Positions 24,101 through 35,449 are shown, numbered from the stretch's first letter. The stretch is 64,000 nt of DNA from Anagrus nilaparvatae (GCA_022575985.1 JAKSXM010000002.1:17657001-17721000); one strand, 5' to 3'. Program-made: numbers and translations. Notes: a model not told the origin generated them from the letters alone.

Positions 24101-27100
24101 CATTCAAGAAACCTTTTTAAAATTTTATCTCGAAAATCGAAACTAATTTTCATGGAGCTAATTTGAGTATGCTAATATTTATCAATATTTAACCATTTAA
24201 ATCCGATAATTTAATTCACCATAGAAATTTATTTTAAATTACCAGAATATAGTATTAAAATCTAGTGTTTTTCTGAAAAGCTGCCTTTGCCTAAAAAATT
24301 CTACTCTTAACCAACATAGGTAAAAATTTCATTTTGAATTTTTTTTCTTTTTTATACTTGGTTTAACAAACAGGCTTTGAAAATTATTTCCTTAAATGAT
24401 ATTATTTTATTAATTACCCAACCCAATTTAGACCCTAAGGCTGATTGAATTTTTAAGTCTCTAAATCCAGATTCTTTTGAGTCCCTATGTTGAATTTATT
24501 TTTTTAACTCAATCTTGATAAATATTCTAATGTTAGTTTCAAACCAGAGTTATTTTAATACCGTAAATCATAATTATTTAAATCCATTCACCCTACCTCT
24601 TTTAATAGAACATATTTGAACCCATTTTCCTCCGCCAACTCCCAGCTTTACCAAGTAATTTGTAAAATAAAGCTTTTTTTTCTATACTGATGTTTGAATT
24701 TGAGTTAAAAAAAAAAATTTTTCCTTTTACAAGAGGAGTTCAATACATTTGGAACACCAAATTACACCAAATGGTTATGGATGAGTTTATTATGTTGAAA
24801 AAACATGCCGACTACCCTCCATTCATTCCAATGGGCCACCTGGGACAAGAAACGCAGGGCTCAATGTTATAGAATAGGGTTTTATGGTCATTCTGAATGA
24901 AATGCTAAAACCTCACAAATAAACTAAAACTCTTTTAATTGGTTTCATTTTTTTGGTTTAAGTATCACCTTTTAAACGCCGTATAGCGCAATTTTTTATC
25001 ATTAATTCTATCATCACTATAGCCAATTAACAGAATGGTATTTTTTGTTAAAAATGGCCATTTTTTAAATTGATGCCAAACTTATAATTTTTGACTAAAA
25101 TGGGTTTTATAAGTCTCAAAATTTTTCTATAAGCTTCAAATTTCCAAAAACTTTTACTCTACCTTTTTCAATTATTTGTTAATCAAATATGATAATTTGA
25201 AGTCGGAGTCCCAATTTTATGATTCTTTAAAAAAGCTCATTTTCAATGTTAACTTTGAAGAGCTATTTCTTAAAAACGACTCAAGGAAATGAGACGAGTA
25301 AAGAATTTTCGGAAACTTGAGGCTTGTAGAAATTTTTTGAGACATAAAACCCTTTTTTGTCAGAAATTACAAATTCGGCAGCGATTTAAAAATTGGTCAT
25401 TTTTAGCTAAAAACGGCCATTTGGTTAATTGGCTACATTGATGAAAAAATTAGTGATAAAAAATTGTGGTTTAAGACGTTTCAAAGGTGATACTTTGATC
25501 AAAAAAATGAGACTATCCAGAAGTGTTTTGGTTAACATGTGAGGTTTAAGCGTTGCATTAAAAATTACCAAAAAAAAAAAATCCTATTTTATAACATTGA
25601 ACCTTACGTTTCAAGGCCCAGAAGGCCCATTGGAATGAACGGAGGGTAGCCGACATGTTTTTTTAACATAATAAACTCATCCATAACCATTTGGTGTAAT
25701 TTGGTGTTCCAAATGTATTGAACTCCCCTTGTTAGTAATATTCCTGATTAACAATTATCTATTAATTGTTTAAAATTTATGCATTATTTAAATTTCTTTT
25801 TTTTCAATAGTAAATTTTTTAAACTAAATTGAGTAATATTAAATAAAAATATTTGATTTCTGAGCTAACAATTATTTGCTTGATTTTTTCAATAAATTGC
25901 CCACGTTTCGAAGACCTTCAGTCTTCATTATCAAGGCTAAAAATTTTACAATATTTTACAATTTTATAAAAATTTTTTTATCCAATTTCAAAAATTAAAA
26001 TTAACTAAATTAATTAAAATTAACTTTACCTTATAAAATATTTTTAAGTAAAGAATATAATATAAAATTCTTCACTGAGTAACGATCTTATACTAGTCTT
26101 TGAGTTTTTAAAAAATTTTACAAGTGCTAGATTTTTTTACGCGAAGGATCATAGTATAAACAAAATATAAAGATTGTAACTCTAACGTACATTTTTAACG
26201 ACTATATTGAGTAAATATTTAGCCATTTTTAATTAGACACATTAGAGTCGATATTAAGATAAAAAATTAGAAGATGACAACGAATAGTCATTTTGAAAAA
26301 AGTATAATTTAAAAAAAAAATTTTACTTTTCCATGACTAAGTGAATTAAATTATTGATAAACATTTTATATTTTAACAAAATTTATAAATATTGCGTATA
26401 ATTTATTATCAACTAAATTTTAGAAACAAATATATCTAGTTCCGAGTAAAGTTCTTAAGAATTATAAAATCATAATTTTTTTCAGCTCATTGGTAAAAAA
26501 AAATTTCGGTAATTCCATTTTCAATCTCATAAAAAATAATGAAGAGGAAAATAATGATGTAATTGAATGCATGGACGTTGTAGAGCCTGAAGCAGAAAAA
26601 GAAATGCTTAATTCTACAGAACAGTATGTACCTAATACTTTTATTAAACAAGGACAAAGAAATGATTTAATTTCTCAAATAGATGACGACCTTGGAGGTA
26701 AGAAGAAACTCATGTATTATCATGATTGTTTTCACTGCTTGATTTTCCATTATATTATTCCTAATAAAATTCCTATATTATGTTTTGCTATGTTTTTTTT
26801 TTATTAACATATATTAACAATTATTTGCTAGAAATTCAATTTCGTTTGTATTTTTATTAATTATAAAATCATATTATGTATAATATTAAAATTATTTATA
26901 AAGTTAGTAATTTGCTAGAGTATAAATTTTTATATTATTAGTTTAATAATTAAATATTTCTTTTATGAATTAAACCATACTATTTGTAATTTCAGAAGTG
27001 ATATCAAGAAAATCTTTTAAAAAGTTGAACGTTCAAGAATCAACACAACCTTTAAAAAAATTTAAAGGCAACAATGATTCTATTGAAGAAAACGATTTAT

Positions 27101-27324
27101 CTCTAGAATCTGATACATTTAAACTTATAAAGACTGAAAAACAATTAGACAAACTATTACTAAAAGATGTTTATCCAGGATTAGATAAGTTACAATGGAA
27201 TATTTTGAAAAAAAAAATACAAAAAATTGTCATGAAATCCAAGAAAAAAAATCCAGATAAAGCTTTATCAGAAAAATTATTTATTAAAATTAATGAGTTC
27301 TTAAGTAAGTGGAATAATTTTTAA
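21172..27324 (+). CDS. NEPRO: NEPRO-like nucleolar protein
   Basis: Five exons join in frame to 404 residues: 21172-21250, 21318-21741, 21811-21981, 26486-26697, 26996-27324. The N-terminal half resembles nucleolus and neural progenitor protein (NEPRO), which acts in ribosomal RNA processing in the nucleolus. Shared features are the pattern of an early LLSRLIYR/MKSKF helix, VNRALLNYLNM, the hydrophobic YAVISRIWML segment before LIKRACNWYK, and an acidic linker before a basic C-terminus. The C-terminal exon has a Lys-rich helix (QWNILKKKIQKIVMKSKKKN). Overall identity to vertebrate NEPRO is low, so the name is a family-level call. The third intron is 4.5 kb, against under 100 bases for the first two, and has been inflated by transposons (see the separate entries). 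Splice sites keep frame across it. Confidence 0.62.
22085..22490. repeat. Two tandem copies of an unclassified dispersed repeat in the NEPRO-like intron
   Basis: The string GCCCCAAATCGCAGTTT, then a CTCGGCTTC-CCTCGG palindromic core, GGTAATTTAC, TGGGCCATTCTTTACTTTT, occurs at about 22190-22276 and again at 22391-22462. A related copy in the opposite orientation, with CTCGTGTCCAGAAAA, lies near 60476-60600. The higher GC content makes it conspicuous. No coding capacity. Confidence 0.55.
23430..23650 (+). repeat. Two diverged direct repeats
   Basis: TTTTTGGCTGCTAA preceded by an AATTTGCGAATTTACT-like block occurs at about 23447-23470 and again at about 23603-23641. The copies are roughly 160 bases apart and diverged. 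Probably an old local duplication inside the NEPRO-like intron. Confidence 0.35.
24730..25731. mobile_element. 1.0 kb foldback element, PIF/Harbinger-like
   Basis: The left end CAAGAGGAGTTCAATAC is mirrored at the right by GTATTGAACTCCCCTTG, and the arms pair over most of their length, for example ATTACACCAAATGGTTATGG near the left end and its complement at about 25682-25701. The arms meet near 25230. TTA flanks both ends (24727-24729 and 25732-25734), the usual three-base target duplication of Harbinger-type transposons. No transposase is encoded, so this is a non-autonomous foldback element lying within an intron. Confidence 0.75.
25855..25960. repeat. Possible retroelement fragment
   Basis: TTGCCCACGTTTCGAAGACC followed by TTCAGTCTTCATTATCAAGG is the type of 'CGTTTCG ... 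TCATTATCAAG' string seen in many dispersed animal repeats. The AAGACTGAAGGTCTT hairpin sits in its centre. Class not assignable by eye. Confidence 0.3.
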
Positions 27325-29182
27325 TTTAAAATTTAATAAAAAATCAAATAAAAGAAAGAATATTGTAAATATGGTTAATATTTTTTAAAATTTTTAATCA
27401 AACTCTTCAATTGTTCTGAAATTTTAATCAGAATTCATAGCATAAGTAGGATTATTTCAAATCTGGACTCAGACAAATTTTTATACAATACAATTTCGTA
27501 GTCAATTAAATTAGAATATTTCCTGTGATATTAAAGTAAATCTCAATTGACTTATTAATTTTAAATCAAAGCTGGGCAAACAAGCATGCTCTTATGGTCG
27601 TTTTAAGTAAGACTGATCAAAATTCGTTTCAAAATGTCCGTATCACAAAAAAATTTAACACTGATGATCCCTTTTCAAAATGTCAGTATAACTATTTTCG
27701 TAATGCTGCTCCGTTTCAAAATTTTTAAAAAATAGTTTTAAAACCTTCCGTTTGAAACAATTTAAAGCGGATTTAATCATTTTTGCAAATCACGATAATT
27801 TTCATTCGTTTTTATTTTCTTTTATTTTTTTACATCCCTTATGGTCTAAAAGTTATTCTTAAGTACCAATTATAAAATTTCATTTGCTAATGTTTAAAAA
27901 TATAGTTTTTTATTAAGCATATAATTTTTATTAAAAAATAAATCAATATGTTCTCATTAAATGATTAATTTCAACAAAAATTTTCGTCGATAAATAAATA
28001 AGCAATTGATGATTAATAAAGAATATTATTGCACCTTTTATTTATCCACTTTATAAAAAAATTGGTATATGGGAACATTTATTCATACAGGGCCTTGAGT
28101 TTAGGCTAATATAGGTGTTTTATAATAATTAGGAAAGATGGTATAATTTAAAATTTTTAAATATAATTTATTTAAAATTACAAATGCTTCCTAGTTAAAC
28201 TTAACTTACACTTAATTTCATATCTTAAAGTTCACTTATAATAACTATTAATTAAACTTAATGTCTAATAATAATAATTAACAATAATTAAACTTGTTCT
28301 AATTAAAAACTTTTTATTACTTGAAACTATTTATTACTTAAAATTATTTATTACTTACATATGAACAGAATCTGATTACTGAAAGTACAAAAATAGCAAA
28401 AACACCCCTTTTGAGGGGTAATTTTTGCTAATTTAGGGTTTAAATATTAATTTTTCATAAAAAACTCCCTGAAAATCTTGTTAAGCGACCCAAAAAACCC
28501 ATATGAACAGAATCTGATTACTGGAAGTACGAAAATAGCAAAAAGATCCCTTTTTAGGGGTAATTTTTGCTAATTTAGGGGTGAAATATTAATTTTTCAT
28601 AAAAATCTCCCTGAAATTCTTGCTCGGTGACCAAAAAAACCCACGTGAATCAAATCTGGATGCTCAAAATTCGAAAACATAAAAAAAAACTTTTTAGGTG
28701 TACTTTTTGTAAATTTAAGGGTTTTTCCCCAATTAGCTACTCCCTGGGAATTGAAAAAACTTATTCACCTTATTGTACACATCAATACGCAAAACTTTTA
28801 TCCCAAAATTTTTCATACTTAGAATTGGGGGTTTAAAGGATTTTTGGATATTCTTTCCTGAACTATTATATTGTTCTTGAATAAGTTGCAAAAAATTTTC
28901 GGATTTTTTGAATTTTCTCAAAATAAAACAAAGCCCTTTATTTATTTGTTATATTATATAATTATTTATTAAATTATTTTTTTATTATACACTATAAATT
29001 GACATATTCACTTAGTTTATTTTAATCTGGATTATTATTATTATTGCATACATTATATATACATTATATATAGAATATATTTACCCTGTAAACTAAATTA
29101 ACTAAATCTGATTAATCTAAACAAATTATAGGGATGAATTCACCATTTTCATTTTCATTTTCATTTATTGACTTTATTTCTA
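27325..29182. other. Intergenic DNA with a tandem repeat
   Basis: Apart from the tandem repeat at 28361-28780, annotated separately, I see only AT-rich sequence and short chance frames. The 3' end of the NEPRO-like gene lies at the left. Confidence 0.4.
28361..28780 (+). repeat. Tandem repeat, three units of about 140 bases
   Basis: Units start at about 28361, 28501 and 28640. Each carries ATATGAACAGAATCTGATTA or a variant, a short AAAATAGCAAAAA block, a GGGGTAATTTTTGCTAATTT block and ACTCCCTGAAAATCTTG, ending in GACCCAAAAAACCC. The first two units are very similar and the third is diverged. Confidence 0.75.
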
Positions 29183-29446
29183 TTACTTCTTCCTCTTTTT
29201 TTTTTCTTTTTCGGGGCTGTTCGTATTCTTTTGAAGCCTCTTCTTCAAATATTCAGGAGTTCTAATGAATACGAAAGATAACAAAGTCAACTTCTTCACA
29301 TGGTTAAGATAAAGTAAATCTTCTTCATTACTCTGTTTCTTCTGCAATGTCAGCAATTCCCTTTTCTTCAATTCCAAAAGCTGTCTTAGTTCTTCTTTAT
29401 AGACTTCTGCCGCTTCTACACAATCGGTCTTATAATGCTCTACCAA
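29183..29446 (-). pseudogene. Fragment related to the coiled-coil gene at 38.1-39.4 kb
   Basis: The frame encodes HYKTDCVEAAEVYKEELRQL, then LELKKRELLTLQKKQSNEED and LLYLNHVKKL. This closely parallels the last exon of the gene at 38123-39006 (YKSDCAEAAETHKEETQQLL, LNHVKKLSLL). Upstream in the same frame a stop (TAA) appears just before TRRNLV, where the other copy reads ITRKRI. The upstream acidic exon of this gene type is 2 kb away at 31.4-31.8 kb, with unrelated sequence between. I take it as a disrupted copy. Confidence 0.5.
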
Positions 29447-30024
29447 ATTCCTTCTGGTTTTTTAGTTCTCTTGAAGACAATTAGGATTTTATAATTATTT
29501 ACAAAAAATCTTACAGCTAAATTTGGCCATTAAATAAAATAAAAGAAATAATTTTGAGACCTCGTGGGCCTTGATTAAATATATTGATGGACGCCATCTT
29601 TTATAATCGCGTGTGCGCGTGCACGGGTGTCGAGTATACTCGCGTATATAAAATATAAAACGAACCCAATCGGCAAAAACAATCCGAGGCGGATCCGAGA
29701 CAAATCCGAGCGGACTCGTGTCGTACCCGAAACGAATACGAGTAGAATACGAAATTAGACAAATATTCGTATTCAGATCGGATTCGGAGCGAATTCGTAT
29801 AGAATTAAATTAAAAATCAGAAAACTTTAAATTTAATGCAAAATTTAATGATTTACTATAAATATGAATAAAATAGGAATTAATTTGAAATTTTGTGATA
29901 TATAAAAACTTCAATTAATATTTTTTTAAAACTAATTTTATTAGAGAAAAAAGAAAAATTAAAATAATATTATTCATATACAAAAAATATGATTTTATTT
30001 TGATTATTACATGATAATTATATA

Positions 30025-30120
30025 TCAGTTTTCTGTTCCATGAACTTGTTTTCTGCACAATTTGCACGTGTGTGCACCTTGCAATGGTACTTCTCCCGGA
30101 CAGGACATGCACTTTATCAT
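30025..30120 (-). pseudogene. Small Cys/His zinc-binding exon, probable transposon remnant
   Basis: A 31-codon frame reads KCMSCPGEVPLQGAHTCKLC and then RKQVHG. The C-x2-C ... GAH-x-C-x2-C ... VH pattern is a small zinc-binding module often found in transposon-derived arthropod proteins. It stops right after the module with no visible continuation. Confidence 0.35.
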
Positions 30121-30600
30121 CTTTTGTGAGATTCTGCAAATATTAAAAAAGTTTTATTCGTTTTAGACAAATTGACAAATTTTTAAATCGATTGTTTATA
30201 TAATTTAAAAAAATAATAAAAGTAAGCAAAGAGACATGGATTTACCCAATACGTGGTTTTTTGATGTACCATAAACAATAAAAAAGCCCTTTAAATTTTT
30301 TAAGGCAAGTTTTCAACACGACAAAAAATATAGTTTTTCACATGATTAATTGTCTTCTTTAAGAGAGAAAAATTTTAAAATCTTGTAATCTACATTCATA
30401 AAACGATCATAAATATCTCTTATCAGAGCCGAAAGTGCATTTTTTCTTAAATAATTTTCATGCATAAGCACTGTGTTATCAGCAGAAAAAGTAAACTACT
30501 CTTTAACAGCTCAGCTGATTATTGAGACAGTAGCAACTAAGTTCATTTTAATTCAAAGCGAAATGTGTAATATATTAGGTAAAGTGCACCAGTAGTGTAT

Positions 30601-30687
30601 GGCCTTTTTTGCTCAGACTGGGGGGTGGGGGCGGGAGGGTAAAATATAGACTCCCACCCCCACCCTCCAGTCTGATCAAAACAGGCC
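30601..30687. repeat. GC-rich inverted repeat with four guanine runs
   Basis: GGCCTTTTTTGCTCAGACTG and a G-rich arm (30620-30639, with runs of 6, 5, 3 and 3 guanines) pair with a C-rich arm at about 30651-30669 and with CAGTCTGATCAAAACAGGCC. The rest of the neighbourhood is AT-rich. Confidence 0.6.
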
Positions 30688-31397
30688 ATTTAAGAAAAAC
30701 CTATAAAAATTATCTCATTTTATGTTACTTCCCCTCTTTAAAAACTTACCAATGAAAAACTTTACCCCTTCTTAATTCCGAACCCTCCAATAAATTTTGT
30801 CATAATAAAAGAGGGAAGGGTATGTTTCCCCTCCCTAGTGTAAGTGTATAAAACGATGGGAATTTTAGTAAAGAACAGTAGTACAGTTTCAAGGTTCACA
30901 TAGAGTTGTTCTAATAAACTCAAACGATGGAGAATTCTCAAGCTAACGTTGATATTCCAAGATTGAGTTGTTTATTATCAAAAGTTCAAGTGCTTAAATA
31001 TCCATGCTCGCCCTAAAGGCGGCCTCTTTTAATTTTACCTCAAGCCAGTGCACGGGTTTTTGTGTATAGTTTGAATTCAGTTTCTCTTAAAAAAAAATCT
31101 AAATTTAAATTGTTAACTTAAATTTTAAATTAAGTTTTTATTAACTAAATTTGTTCAAAATTCGAAGTGTAATTTTCCTCATTTAAATAATTTTCCAATT
31201 TTAAAATAAAGAACATAGTTCAAGTTTTCTAAACGAATTAAATTCTATTTTATTTTTCTGATCAACTAAAAAAATTTTCTGAAAGTAAGTAAACCAAAAT
31301 TTATATATTTATAACTTTACTAGATTAGAAATCTTCAAAATCTAGAACAGTTTTGTGAGAATATAGCCAGAGGCCCTGGAGGACTTGGACAACCCTC

Positions 31398-32033
31398 CTA
31401 AAAATAAATATTTAGTTTAAGTATTGAAAATTGTACGTGAAAACGCATAATTTGACACATTCTACTAATACCACTTTCCTCCACATCCCTTTCATCTTCC
31501 ACATCCCTTTCGTAACTTAACTCAGACATGTCAACATCCTCGTTATCGTTATCGTTATTCTCATCAACAAACTCCATGTTCACATCATTTTCTACCTCCT
31601 CATCATTTTTATTCAGCTCCTGCATGACGTCTAGTAACTCTTCCATGTCGATATGCTCATTGAGCCTATCAAAGCGTAAAATCTCTTCTTCTTGGCATCT
31701 AATGCCTAAAATCTCTTCTTCTTGGCGTCTAAAGAACGCTAAGAACTCGGCGCTACATAGAGGAGAGCGATGCGAAGAGCGGTGAGGAGAGCCTCGAACA
31801 GTCTCCGCTTCAAAAAATTGATCAACTAAACAAAAAATAAATTTATTATATTATTATTATTATTATTATAATGAATATTGAAAAAATATAATTAAAAAAT
31901 TTATAAATAAATAAAATAATTTAACTAAAGTATTTTAGTTTTCAAATTTTTAAATAATATTCATTAATTTTATTAACTTACCATTCTCTTCTTCTCCGTT
32001 GGCAAAAATAGTTAAATTCTCAAAATTAGACAT
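31398..32033 (-). CDS. Unrecognised acidic protein, copy 1 (N-terminal part intact)
   Basis: Two exons, 31982-32033 and 31398-31825, join in frame to 159 residues. It begins MSNFENL, continues with an Arg/Ser/His-rich stretch, then a twice-repeated RCQEEEIL / RRQEEEIL motif and a long acidic run (EEVENDVNMEFVDENNDNDN). I do not recognise the family. After GISRM the sequence diverges completely from copy 2 (38.1-39.4 kb), which continues for another 40 residues and a coiled-coil exon. So copy 1 has an intact start and splice acceptor but has lost its normal 3' half. Upstream DNA (to about 32660) is duplicated with copy 2. Confidence 0.5.
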
Positions 32034-32379
32034 ATTTATTATATAATTCTTTAAGTCAGTTCAGTGAAAGATTTAAGAAAACTATACCTTCTTAGCTGAT
32101 GCGTTGGGTTTTATAGAAAAATTTTAACCTCCCAAAATATTAATTAAGGGGGGTTATAAATTTTTTTGACCAATTACACTCATTAAACCTAAAATTCTAT
32201 TGGTCAACACATTTTCAAATTTTGTTTTTTCAAAAACGCCTTCTATTTTTGAAACGCCCTTTAACCTACTTTTAAAACTAGATTTTTAAAAAATCTCTTT
32301 TTATTATCCAAATATCTACAAGAATGTTTCTTAATTTACTTTTTGAATTTGAAACAGTAAAATTCTTTTCAAATTAAAC

Positions 32380-32665
32380 AATAAATTATCAGGGAGTAAA
32401 AATGATATTTACACCAGGAAATGACTGCTGTGATATTTATTATTTAAAATATCAAAAGAATGTCTTTTAAAAATGTATTTTTTTATTTAAATTTTTAAAA
32501 CAGTAAAATTTTTTTTCATTTAAACAAAAAATTATCATCAGGGAGTACAAGTCCGTTTACAATAGGAATTGAGTACTGTGTTATTTATTATCTAAAATAT
32601 CTAAAAGAATGTCCTTTTAAAAAATGTATTTTTTATTTAAATTTTTAAAACAGTAAAATTTAAAT
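32380..32665. repeat. Minisatellite block 1, about two units
   Basis: Units of about 145 bases begin ATCAGGGAGTA and end TTTTTAAAACAGTAAAATTT, with ACTGTGTTATTTATTATCTA inside. Starts lie at about 32389 and 32533. A longer array of the same units is at 39725-40650. Confidence 0.65.
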
Positions 32666-32669
32666 AAAA

Positions 32670-32840
32670 TTATCTGTTGATAATTGTCCTTGGTATTTTT
32701 GGCGGAGGAGGTAGTATAGTTGGGTAGCCTACTTGTTCATTGGTCTGGTTTGAGCGCAGCATTTCTGGTTCTGTAATTCTGGTGTGTGTTTCTTCATCAT
32801 CAGTATTGTTTATTAGGGAAACCTTAATTCCCAGCTTCAA
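32670..32840 (-). CDS. Proline-rich exon-like frame, unrecognised
   Basis: After an acceptor-like AG the frame reads KLGIKVSLINNTDDEETHTR, then SNQTNEQVGYPTILPPPPKI and ends PRTIINR. It is open from splice site to stop (57 codons). It could be the last exon of an unannotated gene or part of a decayed element; the rest of its transcript was not found. Confidence 0.25.
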   Translation of the reverse strand: MKLGIKVSLINNTDDEETHTRITEPEMLRSNQTNEQVGYPTILPPPPKIPRTIINR

Positions 32841-33269
32841 CTACCGTCTACATCTCTGAATTTTCTTTATTATGGTTAGTTATGGATAATTCTTGCTAAT
32901 CGGCGTTCTCGCCTAGGTTTAAAATCCACTCGTACTCGGTGGTGTTCATCTGTAACAGATTTAGTTTTCTGTTACGTTACGTTTCGACCGATTAATTTTA
33001 TTAATAGTGTTTTAATTATAATAATATTTAGTGTTTTATATATGTATATATAACTAGGGCTAATCCTTAAAACTAATATATTTTATTTTACAATATTTAC
33101 AGAGTACGACTTCTGTCGCGCGTTGCCAAATTTCTCTTGCGCGGGTTATGATAATTTAAATAACTTTAATGGGGAAAAATTCATCAGACATTAACGTACA
33201 ATTTGTTTAAAATCTTCTGTGGTCAGGAATTTTTAACCCAGATATTATATTTACTACGCCTTATTTATG

Positions 33270-33645
33270 TCAGTCTTTTAAGAATTCATCAAAACGTGTA
33301 GAGAAATCATTATGATGTGTTTCACCTTCAACGAAGCAAGAAAGCCACCTACCTACGCCATAGTTAACAGAAAATAGTGTATTGGAATCTTGAAAAATAT
33401 TTTCTACTACGGGCTGAAGTATCTCTTCTGGTAAATATTTTGATGAGTACAACTCAATTAAAGATACCAATTCAGCATTCCAAATATTAAACAGTCCAAA
33501 TAGTTATAGCGACTGAAGATTCTGGCTATGAGTACACGTTGGATATATGTCAAAAAATCTACCAATGCTAGGAATATAGTACGATTGAATCTTTCGAACA
33601 AAAGTTGCCTCAAAATACTCGCTCACAATGAATTCTCTAATTCTA
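33270..33645 (-). pseudogene. Broken gene, paralogue A of the 34 kb gene
   Basis: The minus frame from about 33645 reads RIREFIVSEYFEATF, YYIPSIGRFFDIYP, then one in-frame TAA, then IWNAELVSLIELYSSKYLPE and on to FDEFLKD. Apart from that stop it is open. Residues after the stop align with the neighbour at 33773-34210 (LV-x-LI-x2-YSS-x2-LP, then a T-x-LY/F-T/S-V-x2-G pattern and a final E-F). I do not recognise the family. Confidence 0.4.
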
Positions 33646-33772
33646 TACAATGTAATTCATTACGAACGATTACTTAAACACATACTATGACAAAGAAAAA
33701 CAAATAACATCTTATATTATAATTTAGATATTTAAAATATTTCCGGTATGTAATTATATTGCATAATATTAA

Positions 33773-34210
33773 TTATATTATTCCACGACCAGGAATCTCA
33801 TAACTATGAGACATTTCCACAACACCATGTTTTTGACTTTCTTCAAAAAACTCAGTGAAGACTTCAGCATATTCGTCATATTCCTCTCCATCATGAGGAA
33901 ATAAATCAGGCCAACTGTCGGGGCCAGAAGTCACTGTATAAAGAATATCGGGATGAATAAAGGTCGTAGTGGCAATTGATTCGTAAATCTAACCAGGAAG
34001 ATCACGTGATGAATACATCACGATTAAGTCTACCAGTCTTTTATTATATATGGTATGCTTATAACGGCGCAATATTTTAAGCGTTATCATACGCCCCACA
34101 TAGGTCCAAAAAACATCCCATCCTACGAACTCGGGTCCTTTATATTTCCGAGTGTATTTGTCGAACATATCATCATAACAATCTCTTGATGTGTCCATAT
34201 AGGACCCCAC
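33773..34210 (-). pseudogene. Broken gene, paralogue B
   Basis: Reads YMDTSRDCYDDMFDKYTRKY, FVGWDVFWTYVGRMITLKIL, RLVDLIVMYSSRDLPG, one in-frame TAG, then IYESIATTTFIHPDILYTVT and an acidic end (EEYDEYAEVFTEFFEE). Upstream another stop separates YHL and NPRGLRVEF. A further partial relative (ELQNPHGREVK) lies near 34388-34440. The set looks like a small tandem family that has decayed, each member carrying few stops. No family assigned. Confidence 0.4.
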
Positions 34211-35449
34211 ATCTACGAATTCGACTCTAAGGCCACGAGGATTTTATAAATGATAAATGACCATAGTGTTTCCTTTTTCCTTACCTAAAAAATATAGGAA
34301 CAACGATAATCGAATAAAATAAAAACACAAATAGGGTCATATAGAATATTCATAAAATGTCTATAAGATTCAATTTAATATATAATTTAATTTGACTTCA
34401 CGCCCATGAGGATTTTGTAACTCGTACCATTTTCCCCTCTTCTCGGTAAACCCCATAAAAAAATAGGAATAAAGGAAAGGTATAAATATAAATAAGATTA
34501 AAATGAAAATAAAAAAATATATTAATAATAGAAAATTTGTATTTTAGCAAATGATATGTACATCTTTTATCTTACATCTTTTAAAAATAATTAATATTTT
34601 ATCAAATAGATTTTACCAAATCTACTGTTATTCAAATTACTGTATAGATTTTATCAAATCTACTGTTCAAATCATGGTATCCGTGAAAGTTCTACTAAAC
34701 CTTCATCCGCACGCATTTTGAGGTGATGAGCGACAGTAAGAAACAGAATGTACATCCGTTTATCGCGAGGCAAACCCAACGGCTAACCGTATTCATCTCG
34801 TGGAAGAATATAAAACACGGTGGTATCAGAGGTCATCCGGAGGCATCTTTGCACTATTTTGGACGGCAGCGCTGTCTCAAAATAGCAGAGTCTGGTGTTT
34901 ATCAGTTCTGTAGATAGTCGGCATAAATCCCGCGTTAAGAACCAACATATAAGCACGGCTTGATGTACTTATAAAACCTAAGGAAAGGTAGATTGGATAG
35001 GTTTATGTTTATGTGCGACTTGCGCTAATTTGACGCCATTATAAACTTGAAATTGAGATAATGCGTTATAAATGATTGTTGAAGTTCTGGTACGAGCTTC
35101 TTTGCGTTTTCACACCTCTGAAAAACCTCTGGACGACAATATTTTGAATTTCAATATCCCCTTAACTGCCCCCTTATCAAAATCTAATGAGACTTTTTGA
35201 ATTTGCTCTCTTAGCATTGGGAACATTTCAAAAAGTTTTCTAAAAAAAACGCCGTGTGATCTATATCTAAACTTACGTTGTTGTACCAAGGTCTATCAAT
35301 CTCCTAATATTTATCGATAAGATAAGATGGGCAATATTAAAATCGACGGAGAAAATATATCCATCTGCAACGGCGTTGGTACCTATATTATTGTTGCAAA
35401 TCAAAAGAGCACACTATTAACTTATTTGTTTTACATCGCGAGCTTTTTT
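34211..35449. other. No intact gene seen
   Basis: Contains the fragment related to the 33-34 kb pair (near 34388-34440) and a patch of higher-GC sequence at about 34680-34990 with a 64-codon frame (34723-34917) that I do not recognise and regard as chance. Confidence 0.35.

Larger units (their letters stand above)
29447..31397. other. Accessory intergenic DNA, transposon remnants
   Basis: Includes a CG-containing degenerate stretch at about 29590-29800 (repeated CGAG, CGAAT and GTATTCG words), a zinc-finger-like mini-frame at 30025-30120 and a GC-rich hairpin at 30601-30687. No complete gene is seen. Confidence 0.4.

Noticed and set aside
26490..26807. Stand-alone gene starting MVKKNFGN
   Set aside because: It is exon 4 of the NEPRO-like gene; the first codon is an internal TTG, an acceptor precedes it and the phase matches exon 3 across the long intron.
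31528..31785. Plus-strand Ser-rich frames at 31528-31785 and 38609-38815
   Set aside because: They are antisense shadows of the acidic minus-strand exons (GAA/GAT-rich codons read backwards as serine/leucine).
33989..34210. Possible Bcl-2 BH1-like motif (FVGWDVFWTYVGRM)
   Set aside because: Only loosely similar to the BH1 pattern, with no supporting BH2 or BH3 segment, and the frame is broken. Not claimed.
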